This document shows positions 42,006 to 51,705 of a stretch of 64,000 nt of DNA, piece after piece (the first letter of the stretch is position 1; each line of letters starts with the position of its first letter). The stretch spans positions 1 through 64,000 of the forward strand of contig NZ_AYMU01000018.1 of assembly GCF_000633395.1 (NCBI RefSeq), given 5' to 3'. This stretch comes from Pseudomonas sp. PH1b (lineage in GTDB: Bacteria > Pseudomonadota > Gammaproteobacteria > Pseudomonadales > Pseudomonadaceae). Made by a program: the position numbers and the translations under genes. The notes beneath the pieces were generated by a model. That model searched no databases. It was not told the origin of the DNA and was given only the letters and a program-made list of their open reading frames with translations.

Positions 42006-43025
42006 TTAGTCGGATTCGGGGCCGCGCAGGTTTTCAAATTGGGACATGCCGTCGGGAATCAGGTTGCGCACGATGGCCGCGAAGTCGGCGTTGACCAGGT
42101 TCTTGGCCCGGTTGAGCAATACCGGCAGCGGGCTCGAAGGCTCGTGCCGGCTGTAGTAGGCCAGTAGCCGGTCGAGGCTGCGCAGCACGTCGTCGCGACT
42201 GTTGATCTCGCCGGACACCCGCACCGCAGCCGGGGCCATAGGGGTGCCTGGGGCTTCGTCTGGCGGCGTCTCGTGGTGCTCGTCGGCGGGGATGTCGGCC
42301 CCCTGGGAGGCGCCTTGGCCCAGTACCTGCAGCGCCAGGCGCAGTGGCTGCTTGAGGGCCGCAAGGTCGACGCCGCTGGCCGAGCCCACTTGTTCGCTGA
42401 CCTGTTTCTCGATGGATTCGGCTGCCGAGCGGGCGGTGCTCAAGGCGGTGCGAATGGCTTCCAGGTGCTGGGGATCGCTGTCTTGCAGGGCGCCGGCGAG
42501 GTGGTCGGAACCCAGGCTCTCGCCGGAAAAGTGTTGCAGCCCGGCGGCGTTCAGGGCCGCGCGCAGGCTGACCGGGCCGAAGGTTCGGGAACGGGTCAGG
42601 ATGGCTTCGCGCAGCAGGCCGATGGTGGTGTCGGAGACCAGGCCGGCCAGGGCGTTGATGCGCACCGTGGGGTCGTTGTCGTCGTCGGCGTCCAGGCGCG
42701 GATGCAGGTCCGCCCAGTAATCGCGGAGCAGGCCGTCGATCAGTTCGAGGCTGGTGGCCAGGCCCGGCAGGCCTTCGAGGGCCAGGGTGCTTTGCAGGAG
42801 GAAATGGGTGATGCGCAGGTCTTTGCTGCGGGCCAGCAAGTCCAGGCTCAGTTGCTGGATGCTGCGCCAGTCCGGCGGCTCGGCCGGCAGGATCGAGTCG
42901 CCCATGCTGCGCTCGGGCTGACCTTGTGCGGCCCGCTCCAAGTGCAAGAAATCCGCGTCATACTCCAAGTCTTCACCACAAGGTGAAGTTGCTGAAATGG
43001 CGGCGAGCAACATCGGTACATCCAC
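42006..43025 (-). CDS. tssA: T6SS assembly protein TssA
   Basis: A 339-residue protein that primes tube and sheath assembly at the baseplate. The ImpA N-terminal domain begins with ISATSPCGEDLEYDADF and continues with PDWRSIQQLSLDLLARSKDLRITHFLLQS. A variable middle leads to a short C-terminal domain. The start is GTG at 43025, with AGGGAG 10 bases upstream; an ATG at 43013 is possible. It heads the leftward core operon. Confidence 0.93.
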   Translation of the reverse strand: MDVPMLLAAISATSPCGEDLEYDADFLHLERAAQGQPERSMGDSILPAEPPDWRSIQQLSLDLLARSKDLRITHFLLQSTLALEGLPGLATSLELIDGLLRDYWADLHPRLDADDDNDPTVRINALAGLVSDTTIGLLREAILTRSRTFGPVSLRAALNAAGLQHFSGESLGSDHLAGALQDSDPQHLEAIRTALSTARSAAESIEKQVSEQVGSASGVDLAALKQPLRLALQVLGQGASQGADIPADEHHETPPDEAPGTPMAPAAVRVSGEINSRDDVLRSLDRLLAYYSRHEPSSPLPVLLNRAKNLVNADFAAIVRNLIPDGMSQFENLRGPESD

Positions 43026-43418
43026 CTGATTCGATCTCCCTATCGGCCTGCAGGACAGTCAGGCAATTAATGCGCTAGTTGATTTGTGAACCCGCGCACA
43101 TTTCTTGGTTTATATGGACTCACTGATATTAGTAAGCCATCATCCGTGTTCAAGAAGTTGTGCATTTTTGGTGTAGTAGTTATGCCTTGTCAAGGTAAGC
43201 TATTCGTCCCGCATGACAGTGTAATGTCGTCTTGTTAGCTCTCTGACCGAGAAGTCAGACTTGAGGCGGGGCGCAAGGCGATTGTCATTTTTATCGTTTA
43301 AATTAAGCGATTATGCTGTGAACAGCGCCGTTGAAAGGATTATTTGCGAATTTATCGGTTGAACGCGGAACTTTTTTCCTGACGCCGGTTCGCACGCGAA
43401 GTACAGCAAGGAGGCGCG
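43026..43418. promoter_or_regulatory. AT-rich divergent promoter region of the two T6SS operons
   Basis: This 393-bp gap is clearly richer in A and T than the flanking genes (runs such as TTTTTATCGTTTAAATTAAGCG and GGTTTATATGG). It separates tssA (leftward) and fha (rightward) and must hold both promoters. The fha leader has GGA triplets at 43337, 43367 and within the ribosome-binding site AAGGAGG (43409-43415); the tssA start region has GGA in AGGGAG and GTGGAT. Such GGA sites fit RsmA-type control as known for H1-T6SS, but this is inference. No gene is seen. Confidence 0.6.
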
Positions 43419-44948
43419 ATGTCGCTGTGTCTGACTATCACTAGTTATCACAAGATTACCCCCGGCCAGTGCCCTGAGAAACTAATGGATCAGGGAGTGA
43501 TGGCAATTGGCCGCAGTTCCGATAATGACTGGGTACTTCCTGATCCCGAGCGCTTAGTTTCCGCTCGTCATTGCGTCATCCAATACCGGGATGGTCGTTA
43601 TTATTTGACCGATAACAGCACTAATGGTGTGGAGTTGGTCCGTGCCGGCATTCGCATGCGCCGGGGTAACAGCGAGCTGCTGGAAGATGGCGAGGTTATT
43701 CGCATCGGCGATTATGAAATCAGTGCGCGCATCGATTTCAATCTGAGTCGTGCGCAGGCTGAAGCCTTTTCCGGGGACAGCGCCAACAGTTTCGAGGCGC
43801 TGATGGGGCGTCAATCGGCGCCGCCGACCCCGATCGAACCGATCTCCCTGGCGCCCGTGGCGCATTTTCAGGGGGCTTCGGCCCAGGACACTTTTCCCGA
43901 CCTGTTCGACTTTCTTGCACCGAGCGCGACCCCGCCGGCCACCCAGCCAGACCACGTGCCGGCCGAGCAGCACGATTTCCGTCCCCCGGCGCCGACGGCG
44001 GTGCCGCAGCCTGTACCCCAGCCTGCGCCGCAACCGCTGGCGGCACCTGCCGCCTCGGTGATCCCGGAAGACTGGGACCTGTTTGGCGACACGCCACCCC
44101 GTTCCGCGCCGTTTCCCGAGGCGCCGCCTGTCGCACCTCGCGCTGCGCTGCCGCTGGCCGAGGTGGCCCAGTTCCCGGCCGAAATGTTGCAACCGCAACC
44201 GCAACCCCAGCCCCAGCCCGAACCGGTAGCGGTTGCAGAGGTTCCTGTCGCCGTGGTCGCCTCCGCTCCAGTGGCTCCAGTGGCTCCAGTGGCTCCGGCT
44301 GCGGCTCCCGCGGCTCCCGCTGCGGTCGCTGCCGTGGCTGCGCCAGCCACGGCGGCCCAGCCTGATCTGCTGCAAGCCTTTCTTCGGGGGGCCGGGCTGG
44401 ACCAACTGCGGATCGACCCGCAGCAGGCCCAGGCCCAGATGGAGAGCCTGGGCCGCAGCTACCGGCTGATGGTCGAAGGCCTGATCGACGTCCTGCGTGC
44501 CCGCAGCAGTCTCAAGGGCGAGTTCCGCATGCAGCAGACGATGATCCGCCCGGTGGAGAACAATCCGCTGAAGTTCGCCCCCAACGTCGACGAAGCCATG
44601 CTCCTGCTGCTGCGCCACAGCAATCAGGCGTTCATGGCCCCGGACCAGGCGGTGCAGGACAGTTTCGATGACTTGCGAGCCCACCAGTTGGCGGTCATGG
44701 CCGGTGTGGAAGCCGCGATCAAGCATTTGCTGGGGCGCTTCGAACCGGGCGAGCTGGAAGCCCGCATGAGCAAGCCCGGCGGCCTGGGGAACCTGTTCAG
44801 TGGTTCGCGCCAGGCACAAAACTGGCAGCAGTTCACCGCGCTCTACAAGCAGATTTCCCAAGAGGCCCAGGATGATTTCCAGGACCTCTTCGGCCGCGAG
44901 TTCAGTCGCGCCTATGAAGAGCACACCCACCGGCTGCGCCGTTCCTGA
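43419..44948 (+). CDS. tagH: T6SS FHA-domain protein (Fha/TagH)
   Basis: A 509-residue cytosolic scaffold that triggers T6SS assembly after phosphorylation by PpkA. The FHA domain (about 20-105) has IGRSSDNDW, SARHCVIQ and LTDNSTNGV. A long Pro/Ala/Gln-rich linker (about 150-310) contains PQPQPQPQP and VAPVAPVAP repeats. The C-terminal TagH domain (about 320-509) has DLLQAFLRGAGLD and QDDFQDLFGREFSRAYEEH. ATG 43419 follows AAGGAGG. It heads the rightward operon. Confidence 0.93.
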   Translation: MSLCLTITSYHKITPGQCPEKLMDQGVMAIGRSSDNDWVLPDPERLVSARHCVIQYRDGRYYLTDNSTNGVELVRAGIRMRRGNSELLEDGEVIRIGDYEISARIDFNLSRAQAEAFSGDSANSFEALMGRQSAPPTPIEPISLAPVAHFQGASAQDTFPDLFDFLAPSATPPATQPDHVPAEQHDFRPPAPTAVPQPVPQPAPQPLAAPAASVIPEDWDLFGDTPPRSAPFPEAPPVAPRAALPLAEVAQFPAEMLQPQPQPQPQPEPVAVAEVPVAVVASAPVAPVAPVAPAAAPAAPAAVAAVAAPATAAQPDLLQAFLRGAGLDQLRIDPQQAQAQMESLGRSYRLMVEGLIDVLRARSSLKGEFRMQQTMIRPVENNPLKFAPNVDEAMLLLLRHSNQAFMAPDQAVQDSFDDLRAHQLAVMAGVEAAIKHLLGRFEPGELEARMSKPGGLGNLFSGSRQAQNWQQFTALYKQISQEAQDDFQDLFGREFSRAYEEHTHRLRRS

Positions 44949-45010
44949 GCGCGCCTGGAACCCCCGACACACGGATACACGGACAGCTAATACGTCATTG
45001 AGGACGCAGG

Positions 45011-45517
45011 ATGATTCAACGATTGCTGACATTGGTCGCCATGCTGGTACTGGCGGCGTGTGCCAAGGACGCACCGCCCGCTGCCGAGGCCGCCAGGGAA
45101 GGGCCTGGAGCCACCACGGTGGAGCTGGATTTTCTCGCCGTGACCGGGCTCAACCCGGGACCTGACGGTCAGGCTACGCCAGTGCGAGTACGGCTCTTCG
45201 AGCTGAAGAACCCGGCGACCTTCATGCGTTCGGACTACTTCGCCCTGGCCGAGCGGGCGCAGGCGACCCTGGGCCCGGACCTGATCGACCAGGATGAAGT
45301 CCTGGTGCGGCCTGGCGATCGCTTCACCCTCAAGCGCACCCTCGATCCGGCGACTCGCACCCTCGGCCTGCTGGTGGGCTATCGCGAGGTCGACCAGGCG
45401 CTGTGGCGGGTCGGGGTCTACGCCGTGCCGCACAAGCTCAACCGATCGCAGATCGTCCTCGATGTTCGCTCGGTCAGCGCCGAACTCGTGGAATCCCCAT
45501 CCAGCCCTGCCCAATAG
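45011..45517 (+). CDS. tssJ: T6SS outer-membrane lipoprotein TssJ
   Basis: A 168-residue lipoprotein. The lipobox LAAC puts the lipidated Cys at residue 17. The mature part has VRVRLFELKNPATFMRSDYFALAE and LGLLVGYREVDQALWRVGV, typical of TssJ. It anchors the TssLM complex to the outer membrane by binding the TssM periplasmic end. The next gene starts 16 bp downstream. Confidence 0.95.
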   Translation: MIQRLLTLVAMLVLAACAKDAPPAAEAAREGPGATTVELDFLAVTGLNPGPDGQATPVRVRLFELKNPATFMRSDYFALAERAQATLGPDLIDQDEVLVRPGDRFTLKRTLDPATRTLGLLVGYREVDQALWRVGVYAVPHKLNRSQIVLDVRSVSAELVESPSSPAQ

Positions 45518-45532
45518 GCAATCGGAGCAACC

Positions 45533-46867
45533 ATGTCCTGGAACAATCGCGTGGTCTGGTCGGAAGGCATGTTCATTGGAACCCAGCACTTCCAGCAGCA
45601 TGACCGTTATCTGGAAAACCTCATCGACGCTCGCAGCCGCCCGTTGTCGGCCGGGGCCTGGGGGTTCTCCGAGCTGCGTATCGATCAGGGCCTGCTGGCC
45701 CAGGGCAAGCTGGCCATCGTCAGCGCCCGTGGCCTGCTGCCCGACGGTACGCCGTTCAACATTCCCCATGACGACCTGGCGCCGAGCCCTCTGAGCATCG
45801 ACGACAACCTGCGCGACGGCCTGGTGTACCTGGCGCTGCCCCTCAAGCGTGCCGGCGCCCGCGACACCGTGGACGAAGGCGAGGAACTGGGTGGGGCGCG
45901 CTACCTGAGCCAGGTGCGTGAGGTGCGTGATGACAATGCCCCTTTTGAAAACCGTGCCCCGGTAGCGGTCGGCTCCCGCGCCCTGCGCCTGCTCACCGCG
46001 GCGGACGGCCTGAATGACTACGCGGCCATCGGCGTGGTGCGGGTCAAGGAAAAGCGCGCCGATCGGGCCCTGGTACTGGACGACAGCTATATCCCGCCGG
46101 TGCTGGATGTGGCTGCGTCCAAGCCGCTGAGCGCCTTTCGCAGCGAGCTGCTGGGGCTGCTGCACCAGCGTGGCGAAGCCCTGGCCGGGCGGGTGGTGGC
46201 TTCGGGGGCTGGCGGTGCTTCGGAGATCGCCGATTTCATGCTGCTGCAACTGGTGAACCGGGCGCAGCCCCTGGTGGGCCATCTGAACCAGCTCAGCCCG
46301 CTGCACCCGGAGCGCTTGTACAGCGAGCTGGTGAGCCTGGCCGGCGAGTTCTCGACCTTCTCCAACAGCACCCGGCGTCCGGCGCAATACCCGCAGTACC
46401 AGCACGACGAACTGGCCCTGAGCTTCGCCCCGGTGATGCAGGCCCTGCGTGAGGCGCTGTCGATGCTGATCGACAGTAAGGCGACGCCGATTCCCATCGT
46501 CGAGAAGGCCTACGGCGTACACGTGGCGATGCTGGCGGACCGTACCCTGCTGGAGAACGCCAGCTTCATCCTGGTGGTGCGCGCCGACGTGCCCGGAGAA
46601 ACCCTGCGCGGACGCTTTGCCCAGCAGAGCAAGGTGGGCTCGGTGGAGCACATCCGCGACCTGGTCAACCTGCAATTGCCGGGCATTGGCCTGCTGCCGC
46701 TGCCGGTGGCGCCACGGCAACTGCCGTACCACGCCGGCTCGACCTACTACGAGCTCGACCGTGGCAGCGAGCACTGGAAACAACTGGCTCATTCCGGAGG
46801 CTTCGCGTTCCACGTCGCGGGCGAGTTCCCGGGGTTGAATCTGGCCTTCTGGGCCATTCGAGGATAA
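45533..46867 (+). CDS. tssK: T6SS baseplate-membrane connector TssK
   Basis: A 444-residue trimeric cytosolic protein joining the baseplate to the TssLM membrane complex. The opening VVWSEGMFIGTQHFQQHDRYLE is diagnostic, as is the late LPGIGLLPLPVAPRQLPYHAGSTYYELDRGSEHW. It has a good ribosome-binding site (CGGAG) and is 6 bp from tssL. Confidence 0.96.
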   Translation: MSWNNRVVWSEGMFIGTQHFQQHDRYLENLIDARSRPLSAGAWGFSELRIDQGLLAQGKLAIVSARGLLPDGTPFNIPHDDLAPSPLSIDDNLRDGLVYLALPLKRAGARDTVDEGEELGGARYLSQVREVRDDNAPFENRAPVAVGSRALRLLTAADGLNDYAAIGVVRVKEKRADRALVLDDSYIPPVLDVAASKPLSAFRSELLGLLHQRGEALAGRVVASGAGGASEIADFMLLQLVNRAQPLVGHLNQLSPLHPERLYSELVSLAGEFSTFSNSTRRPAQYPQYQHDELALSFAPVMQALREALSMLIDSKATPIPIVEKAYGVHVAMLADRTLLENASFILVVRADVPGETLRGRFAQQSKVGSVEHIRDLVNLQLPGIGLLPLPVAPRQLPYHAGSTYYELDRGSEHWKQLAHSGGFAFHVAGEFPGLNLAFWAIRG

Positions 46868-46873
46868 GTCGCG

Positions 46874-48202
46874 ATGCATCCTTTCGACGATTCGGCAGGG
46901 CAGCCGTCCCCCGCCAATGACCGCACCCAATTCATGCCGCGCCCTGGTGGCCGGGCGCCCGAGCCCGGGCGTCCGGCTCCTGCAGCGCCGGCGCCGTCCC
47001 TGGCAATGCCGGCGGCCCCGCTGCCCAGCGGCCAGGGCCATGGGCTGAACCCGCTGGAAAGCGCGGCCGGCCCGTTGCTGGCACTGCTCACCCGCTTGCG
47101 CAGCACGCTGGCGCACCCGGCGCCGGCCAGCCTGCGGGCGCAACTGCTGGCCTACCTGCGGCAGTTCGAGGAGCGCGCCGAGGCCGCCGGTGTTCCACGC
47201 AACGACGTGCTGCTGGCCCGCTACGCGCTGTGCACCGCCCTCGACGAGGCGGTGCTGAGCACCCCCTGGGGCAGCACCAGCGACTGGGGCAAGCAGAGCC
47301 TGCTGATCACCGTGCACAACGAAGCCTGGGGTGGGGAGAAGGTCTTCCAGCTGCTGGAGCACTGCCTGCAGAGCCCGCGGGAGCGCCTGTACCTGCTGGA
47401 GCTCCTGTACCTGTGCATGTGCCTGGGTTTTGAAGGCCGCTACCGGGTGATGATCGACGGCCGCAGCCAACTTGAAGCCTTGCGCGAGCGTACGGCTGCG
47501 ACCATCCGCAGCGCCCGTGGCGAACACGAGCGCGAGCTTTCGCCCCATTGGCGCGGGGTCACCGTGGCCCGCGATCGCCTGGCCCAGTTCATGCCGCCCT
47601 GGGTCGGCATCGCCATTGGCGTGGCGCTGCTCCTGGCCCTGCTGTTCGGCCTGCGCCTGAAGCTGGCGGCAGACGCCGAGCCGGTGTTCAAGAACATCCA
47701 CGCCCTGGGCGAGATCCCGGTGCAGACCCTGGACCGCCCGGCGATCCAGCCCAAGGTGGTGGAACGGCCGCGCCTGGCGGGTTTCCTCGCCGACGACATC
47801 CGGGCCGGGCGGGTGGCGGTGGAAGACGCCGTCGACCGTTCGGTGGTGACCATCCGCGGCGACGAACTGTTCGCCTCGGCCAGCGCCAGCATCCTCGACG
47901 ATTACCAGCCGCTGATGCTGCGCATCGCCGACGCGGTGCGCAAGGTCAAGGGCCAGGTGCGCATCACCGGTCACAGCGACAATCGACCGATCGCCACCTT
48001 GCGCTTCCCATCCAACTGGAAGCTGTCCCAGGCCCGGGCCGAGTCGGTGCTGCAGATCCTCGCGGCGAAGACTGGGCAACCGGAGCGCTTCAGTGCCGAA
48101 GGCCGCAGTGACACCGAGCCATTGGCAACCAATGCCACCGCCGAAGGGCGGGCGCGCAATCGTCGGGTAGAAATCAGCGTATTGGCGGAGGGGGTCGAGT
48201 GA
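46874..48202 (+). CDS. tssL: T6SS inner-membrane protein TssL with C-terminal OmpA domain
   Basis: A 442-residue DotU/IcmH protein. A Pro/Ala-rich start (about 1-55) precedes the cytosolic DotU domain (about 60-225; RYALCTALDEAVLSTPWG, YLCMCLGFEGRYRV), one membrane helix (about 237-259), and a periplasmic OmpA-like domain (about 335-442) with VRITGHSDNRPIATLRFPSNWKLSQARAESV. The OmpA part should hold peptidoglycan. It overlaps tssM by 4 bp. Confidence 0.95.
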   Translation: MHPFDDSAGQPSPANDRTQFMPRPGGRAPEPGRPAPAAPAPSLAMPAAPLPSGQGHGLNPLESAAGPLLALLTRLRSTLAHPAPASLRAQLLAYLRQFEERAEAAGVPRNDVLLARYALCTALDEAVLSTPWGSTSDWGKQSLLITVHNEAWGGEKVFQLLEHCLQSPRERLYLLELLYLCMCLGFEGRYRVMIDGRSQLEALRERTAATIRSARGEHERELSPHWRGVTVARDRLAQFMPPWVGIAIGVALLLALLFGLRLKLAADAEPVFKNIHALGEIPVQTLDRPAIQPKVVERPRLAGFLADDIRAGRVAVEDAVDRSVVTIRGDELFASASASILDDYQPLMLRIADAVRKVKGQVRITGHSDNRPIATLRFPSNWKLSQARAESVLQILAAKTGQPERFSAEGRSDTEPLATNATAEGRARNRRVEISVLAEGVE

Positions 48203-51200
48203 AGGCGTTTTTCAGTTTTGTGATTCGCTGGGTGATCCCGCTGCTGGGGCTGATCGCCCTGAGCCTGATCATCTGGTTCATTGGCCCGCTGCTGGAGTTC
48301 CTGGTTCCGGAAGGCCGGCGTTGGGCGCTGATCATCCTGATCTTTGCGGTGTGGATCGGCTACCGGGTGTTTCGCATCATCCAGGCCCGCCGGCACGCGG
48401 CCAAGGTTCTGCAGAGCCTGGCCGCCGACACCCCGCCGGACCCGGACAGCGTGGCCACCGCCGAGGAACTGGCGGCCCTGCGCCAGCGCATGGACGAAGC
48501 TCTGGTGCTGCTCAAGAAAGCCAAGCTCGGTGGTGACGAAAGGCGCAACCTGTATGAGTTGCCGTGGTACGTGATCATTGGTCCGCCGGGCTCCGGCAAG
48601 ACCACCGCGCTGGTCAATTCCGGCCTGCATTTTCCCCTTGCGGCGCAGCTGGGCGCCGGTGCCGTGCGCGGCGTCGGCGGGACCCGCAACTGCGACTGGT
48701 GGTTCACCGATCAGGCGGTGCTGCTCGATACCGCCGGGCGCTACACCACCCAGGACAGCCACGCGGCCGTGGACAAGGCGGCCTGGCTGGGCTTTCTCGA
48801 CCTGCTGAAAACCCAGCGCTCGCGCCGCCCCATCGACGGTGCCTTCGTGGCCATCAGCCTCTCCGACCTGCTGCTGAGCAGCGAGACGGAACGGGCGGCC
48901 CACGCGGCAGCGATCCGTCTGCGGATCCAGGAGCTGTATACCCAGCTCGGGGTGCGATTCCCGATCTACCTGATGCTCACCAAGCTCGACCTGGTGCCGG
49001 GCTTCATGGAGTTCTTCGACTCCCTGAGCAAGGAAGAGCGTTCCCAGGTCTGGGGCATGACCTTCGCCCTGGACGACGGCAAGAGCAGCGACAGCCCGCT
49101 GGCCCATCTGCCCGAAGAGCTGGCGGCCCTGGAGCAGCGGCTCAACGAACGGCTGGTGGAACGCCTGCAACAGGAACGCGACCCGGCGCGGCGCGACCTG
49201 ATCTACGGCTTCCCGCAGCAGTTCGCGGCGCTCAAGGAATCCCTGCAGAGCTTCCTCGAAGGGGTGTTCAAGCCCAACGCCTTCGAAGAGCGGGTATTGC
49301 TACGCGGAGTGTATTTCACCAGCGGCACCCAGGAAGGCAGCCCGATCGACCGCCTGATCGGCGCCATGGCCCAGAGCATGAACCTGGATCGCCAGCACCT
49401 GGCGCGCCAGACCGGCACCGGCCGCAGCTACTTCATCGAAAAACTGTTCAGCGCCGTGGCCTTTGCCGAGCGCGGGCTGGTGGGGGTCAACCCCAAGGTC
49501 GAGCGGCGGCGCAAGTGGATCGCCCGGGGCGCCCTGGCGGCCACCGTGGCCCTGGTGCTGGTGGTCAGCACCCTGTGGATCATCAGCTATCGGGCCAACC
49601 AGGCCTACATCGCCCAGGTCGACCAGCGCGTGGTGCCGGTGCGCCAGGGCGTGCAGAACCTCAGCCCGGCCCAGCGCGATGTGCTGGCGGTGCTGCCGCT
49701 GCTCAATGCCACTCGCCACCTGGCCGGTGATGCGCCCGGCTGGGCCGAAGGCCTGGGCCTGTACCAGGGCGACATGCTTGAAGCCGAGTCGGCCAGCGTC
49801 TATCGCAAGCTGCTGGTGGCGGTGTTCGCCCCGCGCCTGATGACTCGCATCGAGGAGCAACTGCACAGTGGCGGCAGTTCGGATTTCCTCTACGAGGGCC
49901 TCAAGGCCTACCTGATGCTGGCTGACAGCGAGCATTACGACCCGGACTTCATCAAGGCCTGGATCGCCCTGGACTGGGAGCAGAGCCTGTCCCGCGACCT
50001 GGCGCCCGAACAGCGCCAGGCCCTGACCGGCCACCTGCAGGCACTGTTTGAAAAACACCCGCCCAACGCACGCCTGGACCAGCGCCTGATCGACGACCTG
50101 CGTCGCCAGTTGCAGCAATTGCCGGTGGCCCAGCGGGTCTATGACCGGGTCAAGCGCGCCAAGCTGCCGGCCGGGGTGCCGGACTTCCGCCTGAGCGAGG
50201 CCGGTGGCCGCGACGCGGCGCTGGTGTTCACCCGCAAGAGCGGCAAGCCATTGAGCGAGCCCCTGAGCGGGCTGTTCACCGCCAAGGGCTATCGCCAGGG
50301 CTTCCTCCTGGCCAGCCTCGACCAGGCCGGGACCCTGGCCGAAGAGCAGTGGGTGCTGGGCCGCGATCGCGCCGACCAGCAGAATGTCGTGAGCCTGGCC
50401 GCCGATGTGCGTCGCCTGTACTTCCAGGACTATCTGCGCCAGTGGGACGCGCTGCTGGCCGACATCGACTTCGTGCCCATCACCAGCGTGGCCCAGGCCG
50501 CGGATGTGCTGCGGATCATCTCCGGGCCCAGTTCGCCGCTGAAGAAGCTGCTGGTGGCGGTGGCCAAGGAAACCGACCTGCAACAGGAAGACCGGTTGCT
50601 GGCGGCCCAGGGCCAGAAGGTCGAGGGCGGTGTCGATCAGCTCAAGCAACGCCTGGGGTCCCTGTTGGGCCAGGAGCAGGCGGCCAATCCGAGTGCCGTA
50701 CAGGCTGCGGACGACCCGGTCAGCGAACACTTTGCCGACCTCAACAGCCTGGTGAGCAAGAACGAGGGCGAACCGGCGGCCATCGACGGCCTGCTGGCGG
50801 ACATGAACGCCCTGTACGTGCAGGTCAGCGCCATGGTCGGGGCCAGTGGCGATGCCTTGCTGGGCGAGGCCAAGAACCAGGCCAGCGCCGCTGCGGCGCG
50901 GGTCAGCCTGACCGCCGAGCGGCAACCGGCGGTGGTCCAGGGCCTGGTCAAGTCGGTGGTCGGCTCCACCACCAACACCATGATGGGCGGGGTGCGCAAT
51001 CAACTGAACGCGGCCTGGGTCAGTGAAGTGGTGAATGTCTACCGCCAGTCCCTGAGTGGCCGCTACCCGATGTCGCCAGGCAGTTCCCGGGACGCGACCC
51101 TGGAGGACTTCGGCCAGTTCTTCGGCACCGGCGGGGTGATGGACAACTACTTCCGCAAGTACCTGCAGCCCTACGTCAACACCTCGACCCCGACCTGGAG

Positions 51201-51705
51201 CTGGCAGCCGGGCGCCGCGCAGAAACTGGGGATTTCCCCTGGGGTGCTGCAGACTTTCCAGCGCGCTTCGAACATTCGCGATGCCTTCTTCCGCTCCAGT
51301 GGCGGGACCCAGCCGGCCGTGCGCTTCGAGCTCAAGCCGGTGGCGATGGACGCCAGCATCAGCCAGTTCCTCCTCGACCTGGACGGCCAGCAACTGAGCT
51401 ACGACCACGGCCCGAGCCGGCCGGTGGCCATGCAGTGGCCGAACCCGGGGAGCATCGGCGTGGTGCGCCTGTCGATCATGCCGCCGTCGGCCACCGGGCG
51501 CTCGGGGATCACCCTGGACGGACCCTGGGCCTGGTTCCGCCTGCTGGAGCAGTCGGACCTGACCGCCACCAATTCGCCGGATCGCTTCAACCTGCGGTTG
51601 CGGGTGGATGGCGCGAGCATCTCCTACGAGTTGCGCGCCAGCAGTGCCTTCAATCCATTCAAGAGCCGGGTGCTCAGCGGCTTCAGCCTGCCGGAGCGGC
51701 TATGA
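48199..51705 (+). CDS. tssM: T6SS inner-membrane protein TssM (IcmF)
   Basis: A 1168-residue membrane-complex core. Two N-terminal helices (about 8-52) precede a cytosolic NTPase-like domain with Walker A GPPGSGKTTAL (about 130-140) and VLLDTAGRYTTQD. A third helix (about 440-462) leads to a long periplasmic domain that reaches TssJ. Walker A is intact. Length and order fit H1-type TssM. It overlaps tagF by 4 bp. Confidence 0.97.
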   Translation: MKAFFSFVIRWVIPLLGLIALSLIIWFIGPLLEFLVPEGRRWALIILIFAVWIGYRVFRIIQARRHAAKVLQSLAADTPPDPDSVATAEELAALRQRMDEALVLLKKAKLGGDERRNLYELPWYVIIGPPGSGKTTALVNSGLHFPLAAQLGAGAVRGVGGTRNCDWWFTDQAVLLDTAGRYTTQDSHAAVDKAAWLGFLDLLKTQRSRRPIDGAFVAISLSDLLLSSETERAAHAAAIRLRIQELYTQLGVRFPIYLMLTKLDLVPGFMEFFDSLSKEERSQVWGMTFALDDGKSSDSPLAHLPEELAALEQRLNERLVERLQQERDPARRDLIYGFPQQFAALKESLQSFLEGVFKPNAFEERVLLRGVYFTSGTQEGSPIDRLIGAMAQSMNLDRQHLARQTGTGRSYFIEKLFSAVAFAERGLVGVNPKVERRRKWIARGALAATVALVLVVSTLWIISYRANQAYIAQVDQRVVPVRQGVQNLSPAQRDVLAVLPLLNATRHLAGDAPGWAEGLGLYQGDMLEAESASVYRKLLVAVFAPRLMTRIEEQLHSGGSSDFLYEGLKAYLMLADSEHYDPDFIKAWIALDWEQSLSRDLAPEQRQALTGHLQALFEKHPPNARLDQRLIDDLRRQLQQLPVAQRVYDRVKRAKLPAGVPDFRLSEAGGRDAALVFTRKSGKPLSEPLSGLFTAKGYRQGFLLASLDQAGTLAEEQWVLGRDRADQQNVVSLAADVRRLYFQDYLRQWDALLADIDFVPITSVAQAADVLRIISGPSSPLKKLLVAVAKETDLQQEDRLLAAQGQKVEGGVDQLKQRLGSLLGQEQAANPSAVQAADDPVSEHFADLNSLVSKNEGEPAAIDGLLADMNALYVQVSAMVGASGDALLGEAKNQASAAAARVSLTAERQPAVVQGLVKSVVGSTTNTMMGGVRNQLNAAWVSEVVNVYRQSLSGRYPMSPGSSRDATLEDFGQFFGTGGVMDNYFRKYLQPYVNTSTPTWSWQPGAAQKLGISPGVLQTFQRASNIRDAFFRSSGGTQPAVRFELKPVAMDASISQFLLDLDGQQLSYDHGPSRPVAMQWPNPGSIGVVRLSIMPPSATGRSGITLDGPWAWFRLLEQSDLTATNSPDRFNLRLRVDGASISYELRASSAFNPFKSRVLSGFSLPERL

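Noticed and set aside
44987..48079. 1030-codon open frame opposite tssJ-tssK-tssL
   Set aside because: It is an antisense shadow spanning three well-supported genes.
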